Below are positions 1-5,481 of a DNA stretch of 5,481 bases, piece by piece. The notes under the pieces were generated by a model. The model ran no database searches. It saw only the letters and a program-made list of their open reading frames with translations, and was not told the DNA's origin. Made by a program: the position numbers and the translations under genes. Source of the stretch: Candidatus Aminicenantota bacterium (GTDB lineage: Bacteria; Acidobacteriota; Aminicenantia; Aminicenantales; Saccharicenantaceae); NCBI GenBank assembly GCA_022867105.1, contig JALHVH010000062.1, positions 1-5,481 on the forward strand. The letters are read 5' to 3'. Each line of letters starts with the position of its first letter. The first letter of the stretch is position 1.

Positions 1-525
1 TCATTTCCAGGCACCATCTCGCTGAGAGATGAGACGTTAAAGATGATTAGTCTTGATTATATAGACAGTTTAATTCGTAGCGGTTTCAATAGGATTGTCT
101 TCTTACCCATACATGGCGGGAATTTTCCAATTATTCAACAGACCCTGAAGGAAGCCCAGACAGCTCATCAGGGAACCGAAATCATCGGAGTTACAGATGT
201 AACGAAGCTTCTTGATTGCTTGAATGCGGGATCTGCCGAATTCGGGATTAAGGCGAATGAATCTGGTTCACATGCCGGCGAAAGCGAAACATCTATCATG
301 ATGGCCTTGGAAGAGAATCTAGTAATCAAGGACAGGTTCGCACCAGGCTATGTTGGATTGACAGGCGAGAAAGAATTCAAAATTATCCGCGAGCAGGGTA
401 TGCAGGCCCTCACGAAAAACGGTGTCCTTGGCGATCCGAGGAAGGCTTCTGCGGATAAAGGCGAAATTTATCTTGATCGTCTCACAGAGTTCCTGATCCG
501 AGAAATCAAGAAGCAATCGCATTAA
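1..525 (+). CDS. Creatininase-family amidohydrolase, 5' partial
   Basis: The reading frame is open from base 1, so the methionine at 43 is internal and the true start lies upstream. The visible 174 residues match the C-terminal two thirds of the creatininase (creatinine amidohydrolase) family, whose members are usually about 240-260 residues long. They are cytoplasmic metal-dependent enzymes that open cyclic amides or cleave formamide-type bonds. Numbering from the first visible residue, FPGT lies at 2-5, the HGGN metal/active-site loop at 38-41, the HAGESETS motif with metal-binding His and Glu at 91-98, and the family's typical tail NGVLGDP...KGE at 140-154. The first metal-binding motif, expected before FPGT, is outside the window. 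Substrate cannot be told from sequence: the family includes creatininase, mycofactocin MftE, riboflavin-pathway formamide hydrolases and many uncharacterised members. The gene is clearly more AT-rich than the genes after 900. No terminator is convincing after the TAA stop. Confidence 0.9.
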   Translation, partial: SFPGTISLRDETLKMISLDYIDSLIRSGFNRIVFLPIHGGNFPIIQQTLKEAQTAHQGTEIIGVTDVTKLLDCLNAGSAEFGIKANESGSHAGESETSIMMALEENLVIKDRFAPGYVGLTGEKEFKIIREQGMQALTKNGVLGDPRKASADKGEIYLDRLTEFLIREIKKQSH

Positions 526-849
526 GTCCTATAGAGGCACACAAATACTCGACAATATATCGATAGAGGATATCATGTATTTTTTCATGAATCGAGCAAG
601 AATGGTTTACCAGAAACGACATATAACAATGCGAATTGAACGGACTCGCCTACGGCGGGCCGCTCATACGCTGAAAGGACACGCGCAAATCGGACCTCTG
701 CCCATGGGGAAAGTCATGCTCCATGGACCGGCGATCTTGGTCATCGTGGGGGGACGATCGCCTTTGCGCTCTTCATGAACGCCGGCGCCCGGGCGCTGAC
801 CCTCGGGTTTGCTATGACGGATCTCATCAGCCTGCGGATGATCGATTGT
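526..849. other. Gene-poor spacer with composition change
   Basis: This stretch between the creatininase stop and the terminator holds no recognised gene. The first 110 bases are AT-rich like the preceding gene; from about 640 the sequence becomes GC-rich. A 67-codon frame starting at 575 has a GAGGA ribosome-site match at 566-570, but its product is a basic, family-less peptide that runs across the composition change, so it is not called. A second, coding-like frame in the GC-rich half is listed separately as a possible remnant. Confidence 0.5.
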
Positions 850-864
850 CGCTCATGGTACTGA
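640..864 (+). pseudogene. Possible 3' remnant of an unrecognised gene
   Basis: An open frame runs from just after a stop at 637-639 to a TGA at 862-864. Its first ATG is only at 775. From about 754 the codons strongly prefer G or C in third position, as in the neighbouring GC-rich genes, and the peptide is hydrophobic with a sensible composition (TIAFALFMNAGARALTLGF, then AMTDLISLRMID). Upstream of 754 the third-position bias disappears. This pattern fits the last 35 or so codons of a gene whose front has been lost. The stop codon sits inside a terminator-like hairpin, as expected for a gene end. I do not recognise the family, and chance cannot be ruled out at this length. Confidence 0.22.
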
Positions 865-875
865 GCGGGCTTTTT
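850..875 (+). terminator. Likely intrinsic terminator
   Basis: A perfect 6-bp stem, CGCTCA (850-855) paired with TGAGCG (862-867), closes a 6-base loop and is followed after GGC by five T residues (871-875). The stem is short, so efficiency may be modest. It would end transcription from upstream just before the promoter of the DUF6599-type gene. Confidence 0.5.
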
Positions 876-884
876 CGACTTTCA

Positions 885-912
885 TTGACATTTGACCGCC
901 CTCGCTTATGCT
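885..912 (+). promoter_or_regulatory. Sigma70-type promoter of the DUF6599-type gene
   Basis: A perfect -35 box TTGACA (885-890) and a -10 box TATGCT (907-912) are separated by 16 bases. The expected transcription start near 919 gives a leader of only about 20 bases, just enough for the GAGGAA ribosome site at 930-935. The position directly after a terminator makes this the natural start of a new transcription unit. Confidence 0.65.
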
Positions 913-940
913 TGGTTTCTTCCCCCGTTGAGGAACATGG

Positions 941-1882
941 ATGAGAAAAAGAGTCGTTTTCGGGCCGGCAGCCGCGTTATTGGCCGCGCTCATGATCGCC
1001 GCTCCGGCTGACGCCCAGACGGTCAAGAAGGCGCCGGCCGTCCCGGCGGCCTTCTGGTTTGCCGGCTGGGCGCCTTACGGCCAGGTCCGGAAGTACACGA
1101 AAAAGAACGTGGCGGACCGGCTCGAGGGGAGCGCCGAGATCTTCCTCCAATACGGGTTCACGGACCTCACCGTCCACCACTTCCGGCCCGCCGTTCAGGC
1201 CAAGAAGACCGCGGGCAAGGAGATCGCGCTCGAGATCTACAGGATGGAAACGCCTGCGGACGCCTTCGGCATCTTTTCGGTCCGGCGGAGCGGGGCGGAA
1301 AAGGTGTCCGAGATCATCAAGACCTTGAACTGGATAAGCCCGGCCCGGGCTTCATTCGTCAAGGGGAATGCCTACGTCAATATCCTGGCGACAGGATGCG
1401 AGGAGGCGGAGGTCGAGAAGGTGGCGGCCGCCGCGGCGGCCAAGATCAACCTGCCCGGCGACCCTGTTCCCGCGGAGGTCGCCCGCCTGCCGAAGACGAA
1501 CCTCGTCCCGGGGAGCGAACGCTATATCCGGGGCGGCCTGGCGGCCTGGGCGGAAACGCCCTTTCTGGGGCGGGATTTCTGGGGCTTCCGGACCGATAAG
1601 AGCCGCGCGGCCACGGCCAGGTACGCGCCCAAGGACTCCAAGCTCATAGTCCTGGACCTGGGGCCCGAGGCCACGGACGTCACCGGTCTGGTGGAGGGCC
1701 TCTTTAAAGAATACCTCGAGGACGTCACCATGGCGGACGGCCTCGTCCGAGGCGAGGACGCCGTCGGGTCGAGTTTTCTATTCGAACAAAAGGGCCGTGC
1801 GGCCGCCCTCGTGCTGGGCGAAACGGACAGAGAAGCCGCCAAGGCGAGGCTGGCGGAGGCGCTCACCGGCCCGGGGGAATAG
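941..1882 (+). CDS. DUF6599-type secreted protein
   Basis: The 313-residue product has a signal peptide: MRKR, a hydrophobic stretch at about 6-22 and a probable cleavage after ADA (25/26), so it should be exported. The mature protein resembles the DUF6599 family: a KNVADRLEGSAEIFLQYGF-type segment at 55-73 (families often read N-L-x-x-Y-I-N-G-G-A-E-x-Y), then EIYRMETPADAFGIFS at 98-113, where a conserved YxMxxxxDAFGIF core is typical. A second, looser half follows (KTNLVPGSERYIRGG at 186-200, FLGRDFWGF at 209-217). The molecular function of this family is unknown; no catalytic motif is visible, and the single cysteine (153) is not in a lipobox. The start is supported by GAGGAA six bases upstream and by the signal peptide beginning right at this Met. 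It is probably monocistronic, with its own promoter and a convergent gene 79 bases downstream. Confidence 0.8.
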   Translation: MRKRVVFGPAAALLAALMIAAPADAQTVKKAPAVPAAFWFAGWAPYGQVRKYTKKNVADRLEGSAEIFLQYGFTDLTVHHFRPAVQAKKTAGKEIALEIYRMETPADAFGIFSVRRSGAEKVSEIIKTLNWISPARASFVKGNAYVNILATGCEEAEVEKVAAAAAAKINLPGDPVPAEVARLPKTNLVPGSERYIRGGLAAWAETPFLGRDFWGFRTDKSRAATARYAPKDSKLIVLDLGPEATDVTGLVEGLFKEYLEDVTMADGLVRGEDAVGSSFLFEQKGRAAALVLGETDREAAKARLAEALTGPGE

Positions 1883-1923
1883 AAGCGGGAGGCGCGTTTC
1901 AGTCGGTAGACGTTAGGGCGGCG

Positions 1924-1950
1924 GTATATTATCGACATGGTTATGAGGGG
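1924..1950 (+). repeat. Direct repeat copy A (orphan promoter/leader-like)
   Basis: These 27 bases match 3244-3270 at 22 positions; both begin with GTATATT and end with the identical 13-mer TGGTTATGAGGGG. Copy A lies in the 79-base gap between the convergent DUF6599-type and ATPase genes. It has the TATATT -10-like box (1925-1930), but nothing close to TTGACA at the right distance upstream (AGTCGG at 1901-1906). The ATG inside it opens only a 54-codon frame antisense to the ATPase gene, which I do not regard as a gene. Confidence 0.6.
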
Positions 1951-1961
1951 TGAGAATTGCG

Positions 1962-3131
1962 TCAGTGATTCCGGACTTCCTGGGAGGCCAACTTCCAAGG
2001 AACAGCCTGAATTCCCCGCTGCGTTAGCTTCTCTTTTCCCCCGTAAACCAGGTAGGCGGGGCTCTTTGTATCCTTCGAAAGCTTTCTCCATTTGTGCAAG
2101 CCTTTGAAGTAATCCGCGTTCAGTGTCTCCCCCGACTTGAGCTCGGCGGGTATCAGTCTTGTTCCCTGGTCGAGGAGGAGGTCGATCTCATCCCCGAGGT
2201 TATTCCGCCAGAAATAAAGATTGGACGCCAGCCCTCGGTTGAAACGGTCCTTCAGCAACTCCCCAACGATCAAACACTCAAATAATCCTCCCCTCTGAGG
2301 ATGAATGGCCAGATGTTCGCGATTTTGAATGTTCAACAACCATGCGGCTAATCCCGGGTCATAGAAATAAAGTTTCGGCGATTTGACCAGCCGTTTACCG
2401 AAATTTCGGAAGTGAGGCTTGAGAAGAAATACGATGTAGCTAGCTTCAAGCACTGAAATCCAGCTCTGCGCTGTGTTATGGGTGATCCCGCAGTCGGAAG
2501 CCATGGCGGAGAGGTTTAAGAGTTGCCCCACTCTGGCTGCACACATTCGTAAGAATTTTTGGAAAAGGCTCAAATTCCTGACATTGAGGATATTCCGGAC
2601 ATCCCGCTCGAGATAAGTCATCACGTAGTTGGCGTGCCAAGCCGCGGGGGCAAGTCGTCTGTCATACAAGGCCGGATACAATCCCTGAAAAAGGAGCGCG
2701 GTAAGCTCGGGGATCGGGATCTTGGAGGCTTGAAGTTCCGCGATCGAAAAGGGAAGGAGCTCGAGGAATCCTGCCCGACCGGCCAGCGACTGCCTGATCC
2801 CCGAAAGGAGCCCGAAATGCTGCGACCCTGTCAGGATGAAAAGACCGGATTTTTTTCTCCGATCGACAAATCCCTGAAGATAGGAAAAAAGAGATGGGAA
2901 TTTCTGTGCTTCGTCGATCACCGCGCCTTCTGGAAAGTTCTCGAGAAATCCTCGGGGGTCGGAGGATAGGAATTCGAGCTTATCGGGGTCTTCGAGAGAG
3001 ATATAAGCTTTATCGGAGAAGACAGCCTGGACGAGAGTGGTTTTCCCGGATTGGCGGGGACCCGTCACCGCCACAACCGGGAATCCTTTCGCAAGATTCA
3101 TGAGAGCGGAAGAGGCGAAGCGATCAATCAT
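1962..3131 (-). CDS. AAA+ ATPase with DUF4143 C-terminal domain
   Basis: The 389-residue protein has the usual full length and architecture of this common bacterial/archaeal family. The N-terminal AAA_14-type ATPase domain carries Walker A GPRQSGKTT (24-32), Walker B AVIDEAQ (70-76, D73/E74) and a sensor-1-like FILTGSQ (98-104). A YLERDVR segment (173-179) and a winged-helix-like stretch near 205-235 follow. The C-terminal DUF4143 part has the spacing of a PD-(D/E)XK nuclease fold: GDEIDLLL (313-320, D317) and AELKSG (329-334, E330 and K332), with possible helix acidic residues E285/E291. Whether it cuts DNA is not known; the family is mostly uncharacterised and often found alone in accessory DNA. 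The start is the family-typical MIxR, 20 residues before Walker A; no Shine-Dalgarno sequence precedes it, nor the alternative Met11. The gene is less GC-rich than its neighbours and bracketed by a direct repeat, suggesting acquisition. Confidence 0.9.
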   Translation of the reverse strand: MIDRFASSALMNLAKGFPVVAVTGPRQSGKTTLVQAVFSDKAYISLEDPDKLEFLSSDPRGFLENFPEGAVIDEAQKFPSLFSYLQGFVDRRKKSGLFILTGSQHFGLLSGIRQSLAGRAGFLELLPFSIAELQASKIPIPELTALLFQGLYPALYDRRLAPAAWHANYVMTYLERDVRNILNVRNLSLFQKFLRMCAARVGQLLNLSAMASDCGITHNTAQSWISVLEASYIVFLLKPHFRNFGKRLVKSPKLYFYDPGLAAWLLNIQNREHLAIHPQRGGLFECLIVGELLKDRFNRGLASNLYFWRNNLGDEIDLLLDQGTRLIPAELKSGETLNADYFKGLHKWRKLSKDTKSPAYLVYGGKEKLTQRGIQAVPWKLASQEVRNH

Positions 3132-3149
3132 AGATTTAGGCTAAACCAA

Positions 3150-3178
3150 AATATACAATTTGTCAATAGAATTCTCAT
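3150..3178 (-). promoter_or_regulatory. Candidate promoter of the ATPase gene
   Basis: Read on the minus strand, a -35-like ATGAGA (3178-3173, four of six consensus bases) and a -10 TATATT (3155-3150) are 17 bases apart, giving a leader of about 12 bases. A perfect TTGACA also lies at 3166-3161, but its partner 17 bases on is the weak TAGCCT (3143-3138), which would start transcription at about the start codon and give a leaderless message. Either choice fits the absence of a Shine-Dalgarno site. Confidence 0.4.
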
Positions 3179-3185
3179 ATTGTAT
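3153..3185. repeat. Inverted repeat in the divergent promoter region
   Basis: ATACAAT (3153-3159) and ATTGTAT (3179-3185) form a perfect 7-bp inverted repeat with a 19-base spacer. The inner arm overlaps the candidate -10 of the ATPase promoter and the outer arm flanks its -35. This could be a dimeric repressor site, but both arms are AT-rich within an AT-rich stretch, so chance is a real alternative. Confidence 0.3.
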
Positions 3186-3220
3186 TCCCCACGCTCAAGC
3201 AAAGTAGCGCCTCAAGCGAA

Positions 3221-3250
3221 TTGACATCGCCGCGCGGCCGGACGTATATT
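3221..3250 (+). promoter_or_regulatory. Sigma70-type promoter of the M20 peptidase gene
   Basis: A perfect -35 TTGACA (3221-3226) and a near-consensus -10 TATATT (3245-3250) are spaced 18 bases apart. The predicted start near 3257 leaves a leader of about 97 bases before the M20 start codon. The -10 box and early leader are the second copy of the direct repeat. Confidence 0.65.
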
Positions 3251-3270
3251 GCCAGCGTGGTTATGAGGGG
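3244..3270 (+). repeat. Direct repeat copy B (active-looking promoter/leader)
   Basis: This is the partner of 1924-1950, identical at 22 of 27 positions with the last 13 identical, in the same orientation about 1.32 kb away. Here the repeat is joined to a good -35 box and leads into the M20 gene. The differences cluster in the middle (3251-3257), between the -10 box and the conserved TGGTTATGAGGGG, that is, around the expected transcription start. Confidence 0.6.
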
Positions 3271-3349
3271 AGATTTATCGACCGGAAGGGCCGTTCTCAA
3301 CGCCGCACAAAAAGGAAAATCCTATCGTACATCGGCGCGTCGAGGGTGA
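3263..3349 (+). CDS. Possible 28-residue upstream ORF
   Basis: An ATG inside the repeat opens a 28-codon frame (MRGDLSTGRAVLNAAQ..., basic tail) ending in TGA four bases before the M20 ATG. It lies wholly in the predicted M20 leader. No Shine-Dalgarno sequence precedes it (the bases before are CCAGCGTGGTT), and it has no recognisable family. It could be a translated leader coupled to the M20 gene, the remains of the gene start that originally followed this promoter, or chance. Confidence 0.2.
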   Translation: MRGDLSTGRAVLNAAQKGKSYRTSARRG

Positions 3350-3353
3350 TTGC

Positions 3354-4745
3354 ATGATCAAGCGAATCGTTATTGCATTGACGGCCGTGCTCACGGCACA
3401 CGCTGCCGGCGCGGAGGCGCCCGCCGCGGTGCGTACGCAGGCGCGGGACATTTTCCAGACAGTCATCGGATTCAAGACATCCGAAGGCTTCGGGCAGGTG
3501 CCGGTCATGGCGGAGTACCTCGCCGGCAAGTTCCGCCCGGGCGGCTTTCCCGCGGAGGACGTCCACGTGCTGCCGATCGGCGACACTGCGGCGCTGGTCG
3601 TGCGCTATCGCGGCACCGGCAAGGGCGGCAAGCCCATCGTCCTGCTCGCGCACATGGACGTGGTCACCGCCAAGCCGGAGGACTGGGAGCGCGACCCCTT
3701 CAAGCTCGTCGAGGAGAACGGCACCTTCTTTGGGCGCGGCACGGCCGACGTCAAGTCCGAGGTGGCTCTGCTCACGACGACATTCCTGCGGCTGAAGGCG
3801 GAGAAGTTCGTGCCGACGCGGGATCTGATCATCGCGTTCTCCGGCGACGAAGAAACGACCATGGCGACGGCCAAGGCCCTCGCCCAGCAGCACCGCGACC
3901 TCATAGACGCCGAGTTCGCGCTGAACGGCGACGGCGGTGGCGGCGTGCTGGACGACACGACGGGCGCGCCGCTGCTCTACCGGGTCCAGGGCGCGGAGAA
4001 GTCCTATGCCAGCTACGACCTGACGGTGCGCAATCCGGGCGGTCACAGTTCGCAGCCGCGCGCCGACAATGCGATCTACGAGCTCGCGGATGCGCTCCGG
4101 AAGCTGCAGGCGTATCGGTTTCCCGTGATGTGGAACGACTGGACGATCGGCAGTCTCAAGGCGGCGGCGAGCGTGACCCCGGGTCCGCTCGGCGAGGCCA
4201 TGGGCCGATTCGCCGCGAATCCCGGTGATGCGTCCGCCGCGGCGGTCCTGGCCGCAGAGCCTTCCATCGTTGGCAGGACCTGCACCACATGTGTTGCGAC
4301 GATGCTGCGCGGTGGGCACGCGGACAATGCCTTGCCGCAATCGGCCACCGCGACCGTCAATTGCCGCATATTCCCAAGCACCAGCGTGGAGGATGTTCGG
4401 ACCTCCTTGCAGCAGGTCGTGGGCGACAAGGTCGAGGTGAAGGTCCTCGGCGAGCCGCATTCGAGCAGCCCTTCGCCCATGCGCCAGGACGTGATGGATG
4501 CCGTGGCCAAGGCCGTGCACGCGAGCTACCCGGGCGTGATGCTCGTGCCGGATATGGCACCCTATGCGACCGACGGGTCCGTCTATCGCGGCGCCGGGAT
4601 CCCGACCTATGGCGTGAGCAGCCTGTTCATGAAGAACAGGGATGACTTCTCGCACGGACTCAACGAACGCATCTTGGTCGCGTCGTTCTACGCCGGCCTC
4701 GATCACTGGTACGTGCTGTTGAAGACCCTCGCGGGAGAGCGCTGA
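3354..4745 (+). CDS. Secreted M20-family metallopeptidase
   Basis: The 463-residue product has a signal peptide (MIKR, hydrophobic 5-18, probable cleavage near AGA/EA at 20), so it probably acts outside the cytoplasm on peptides or N-acylated amino acids. The di-zinc M20 catalytic core is intact: HMDVV (100-104, H100 metal, D102), GRGTADVKSEVALL (127-140, bridging D132), SGDEET (163-168, E166 general base, E167 metal), and HGLNER near the C-terminus (H434 metal). The dimerisation/lid domain shows NPGGHSSQPRADNA (228-240) and GGHADNALP (320-328). The residue after the fourth motif, where many relatives have Glu, is D193 in LNGDGGGG. PYATDGSVYRGAGIP (403-417) is the usual C-terminal M20 segment. 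GAGG at 3342-3345 supports this start. Substrate (dipeptide, carboxypeptidase-like or aminoacylase-like) cannot be assigned. The gene is strongly GC-rich and reads like proteobacterial M20 homologues; transfer is possible. Confidence 0.93.
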   Translation: MIKRIVIALTAVLTAHAAGAEAPAAVRTQARDIFQTVIGFKTSEGFGQVPVMAEYLAGKFRPGGFPAEDVHVLPIGDTAALVVRYRGTGKGGKPIVLLAHMDVVTAKPEDWERDPFKLVEENGTFFGRGTADVKSEVALLTTTFLRLKAEKFVPTRDLIIAFSGDEETTMATAKALAQQHRDLIDAEFALNGDGGGGVLDDTTGAPLLYRVQGAEKSYASYDLTVRNPGGHSSQPRADNAIYELADALRKLQAYRFPVMWNDWTIGSLKAAASVTPGPLGEAMGRFAANPGDASAAAVLAAEPSIVGRTCTTCVATMLRGGHADNALPQSATATVNCRIFPSTSVEDVRTSLQQVVGDKVEVKVLGEPHSSSPSPMRQDVMDAVAKAVHASYPGVMLVPDMAPYATDGSVYRGAGIPTYGVSSLFMKNRDDFSHGLNERILVASFYAGLDHWYVLLKTLAGER

Positions 4746-4770
4746 TCGCGGGAAAGTTGTCGCAAGAAAC

Positions 4771-5481
4771 CTAAAACACGGTTTCGACGCGGACGCCGCG
4801 GGCGCGCAGGGCCTTTTCCAAACGGGCCGACTGTGTCCGGAAGAAGGAATCCGTCAGGGCATCCAGCAAGCCGTGACGGGCGTAAAAGCCCCTCACCGCC
4901 GGGACATAATTCATCCTGTCGATGAGGACGCGGTCCACGGCGCCGGCCAGGAGCGCGGCCAGCCGCTCGGGATTCCCCGGCAGAAGCGGGCCGGCGAAAG
5001 CGAAAGTCGAGACGCCCGCGGCCTTGAATTCTCTAAGCACCTCGATCCTCTCCCCGACCGGCGAAGCCCTCAACTCGAACATCCCCGCGATGGCCTCTTC
5101 GTCGGTGGCGATGGTGAAGCCGACCTCTACTTCGGGGATCCTCCGGATGACGTCGAGATCGCGGCGGACTCGGGCCGACTTTGTCTGGATTTCGACCGGG
5201 AAGTCGAGGCCGATGAGGACTTCGAGCGACCGGCGCGTTAGCGCATAACGCTCTTCGAGCGGCTGATAGGGGTCGCAGACCGAAGCAAACCAGATGGTCC
5301 CTCGCTTGGCCTTGACGATCTGCTTGGCCAGCAAGGCGGGCGCGTTGACCTTGACGTCGACGAACTCGCCCCACGGCTCGCTGTGGCCGCTGTACCTCCG
5401 CATGAACAGGGCCGCATAGCAGTAGATGCAGCCGACCTCGCAGCCGGTGTACGGATTGACGCAGTAATCGTGGATCTTCGA
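4771..5481 (-). CDS. SPL-like radical SAM protein, 5' partial
   Basis: The frame remains open to the window edge, so the Met at 5403 is internal. The 236 visible residues start with NPYTGCEVGCIYCYA, whose CxxxCxxC (C14, C18, C21 from the edge) binds the [4Fe-4S] cluster that cleaves S-adenosylmethionine. Then come ASVCDPYQPLEERYALTR (about 67-84) and the EIQTKSARVRRDLDVI segment (about 98-113), both typical of the COG1533 group related to spore photoproduct lyase SplB. The N-terminal residues before the cluster motif, perhaps 20-60, are missing. True SplB repairs UV lesions in Firmicutes spores; most COG1533 members elsewhere have unknown substrates, so a repair role is not assumed. The C-terminus is complete. 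The stop is 25 bases from that of the convergent M20 gene, with no visible terminator hairpin between them. Confidence 0.9.
   Translation of the reverse strand, partial: SKIHDYCVNPYTGCEVGCIYCYAALFMRRYSGHSEPWGEFVDVKVNAPALLAKQIVKAKRGTIWFASVCDPYQPLEERYALTRRSLEVLIGLDFPVEIQTKSARVRRDLDVIRRIPEVEVGFTIATDEEAIAGMFELRASPVGERIEVLREFKAAGVSTFAFAGPLLPGNPERLAALLAGAVDRVLIDRMNYVPAVRGFYARHGLLDALTDSFFRTQSARLEKALRARGVRVETVF

Noticed and set aside
557..585. ATATC/GATAT hairpin followed by six Ts, as a creatininase terminator
   Set aside because: The stem is five mostly A-T pairs and is too weak to call.
575..778. A 67-codon frame with a GAGGA site four bases upstream
   Set aside because: The product is basic and family-less, the frame crosses the composition change, and a better coding-like signal exists in a different frame of the same stretch.
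723..944. A 73-codon plus-strand frame overlapping the DUF6599-type start
   Set aside because: It is Arg/Asp-rich out-of-frame sequence that runs through the terminator hairpin and promoter.
1522..2091. A 189-codon minus-strand frame across the ends of the DUF6599-type and ATPase genes
   Set aside because: It overlaps two well supported genes in another frame and its product is low-complexity Ser/Arg/Pro-rich sequence.
3297..4706. A 469-codon open frame on the minus strand over almost the whole M20 gene
   Set aside because: It is antisense to a gene with complete M20 motifs and signal peptide. Its product is rich in Arg, His and Gly, as expected from reading a GC-rich gene backwards, and has no recognisable domain.
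4746..4770. Possible bidirectional terminator between the M20 and radical SAM genes
   Set aside because: No inverted repeat with a T-tract is visible in the 25-base gap.

Overview
The window is a piece of bacterial chromosome, probably a metagenome contig. It holds five protein-coding genes, two of them cut by the window ends: a creatininase-family amidohydrolase (+, 5' end missing), a secreted DUF6599-type protein (+), an AAA+ ATPase with a DUF4143 C-terminal domain (-), a secreted M20-family metallopeptidase (+), and an SPL-like radical SAM protein (-, 5' end missing). DUF6599-type proteins and strong TTGACA/TATATT promoters suggest an Acidobacteriota/Aminicenantes-like lineage. That placement is inference from family memory, not a measured result.

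Layout: 1-525 is the moderately AT-rich creatininase gene. 526-940 has no convincing gene. It changes from AT-rich to GC-rich near 640, contains a coding-like remnant ending at 864, a likely intrinsic terminator (850-875) and a good sigma70-type promoter (885-912) for the DUF6599 gene at 941-1882. The ATPase gene (1962-3131) converges on that gene and is visibly less GC-rich than the genes on either side. A short AT-rich divergent promoter region (3132-3220) separates it from the M20 peptidase gene (3354-4745). That gene converges with the radical SAM gene, leaving only 25 bases between them.

The most unusual structure is a 27-bp imperfect direct repeat (22/27 identical; the last 13 bases, TGGTTATGAGGGG, are identical) at 1924-1950 and 3244-3270, bracketing the ATPase gene. 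The second copy is part of a complete promoter and leader (TTGACA, 18 bp, TATATT) for the M20 gene. The first copy has the same -10 and leader but no good -35 and no gene behind it, and it points into the 3' end of the ATPase gene. This suggests the ATPase segment was inserted into, or recombined with, a promoter/leader element.

The genes do not form a pathway. Orientations alternate, compositions differ, and the functions (amide hydrolysis, unknown envelope or secreted protein, DUF4143 ATPase, exported peptidase, radical SAM) are not linked. The window looks like an accessory, mosaic neighbourhood. I see no CRISPR array, tRNA, rRNA, transposase or phage gene.
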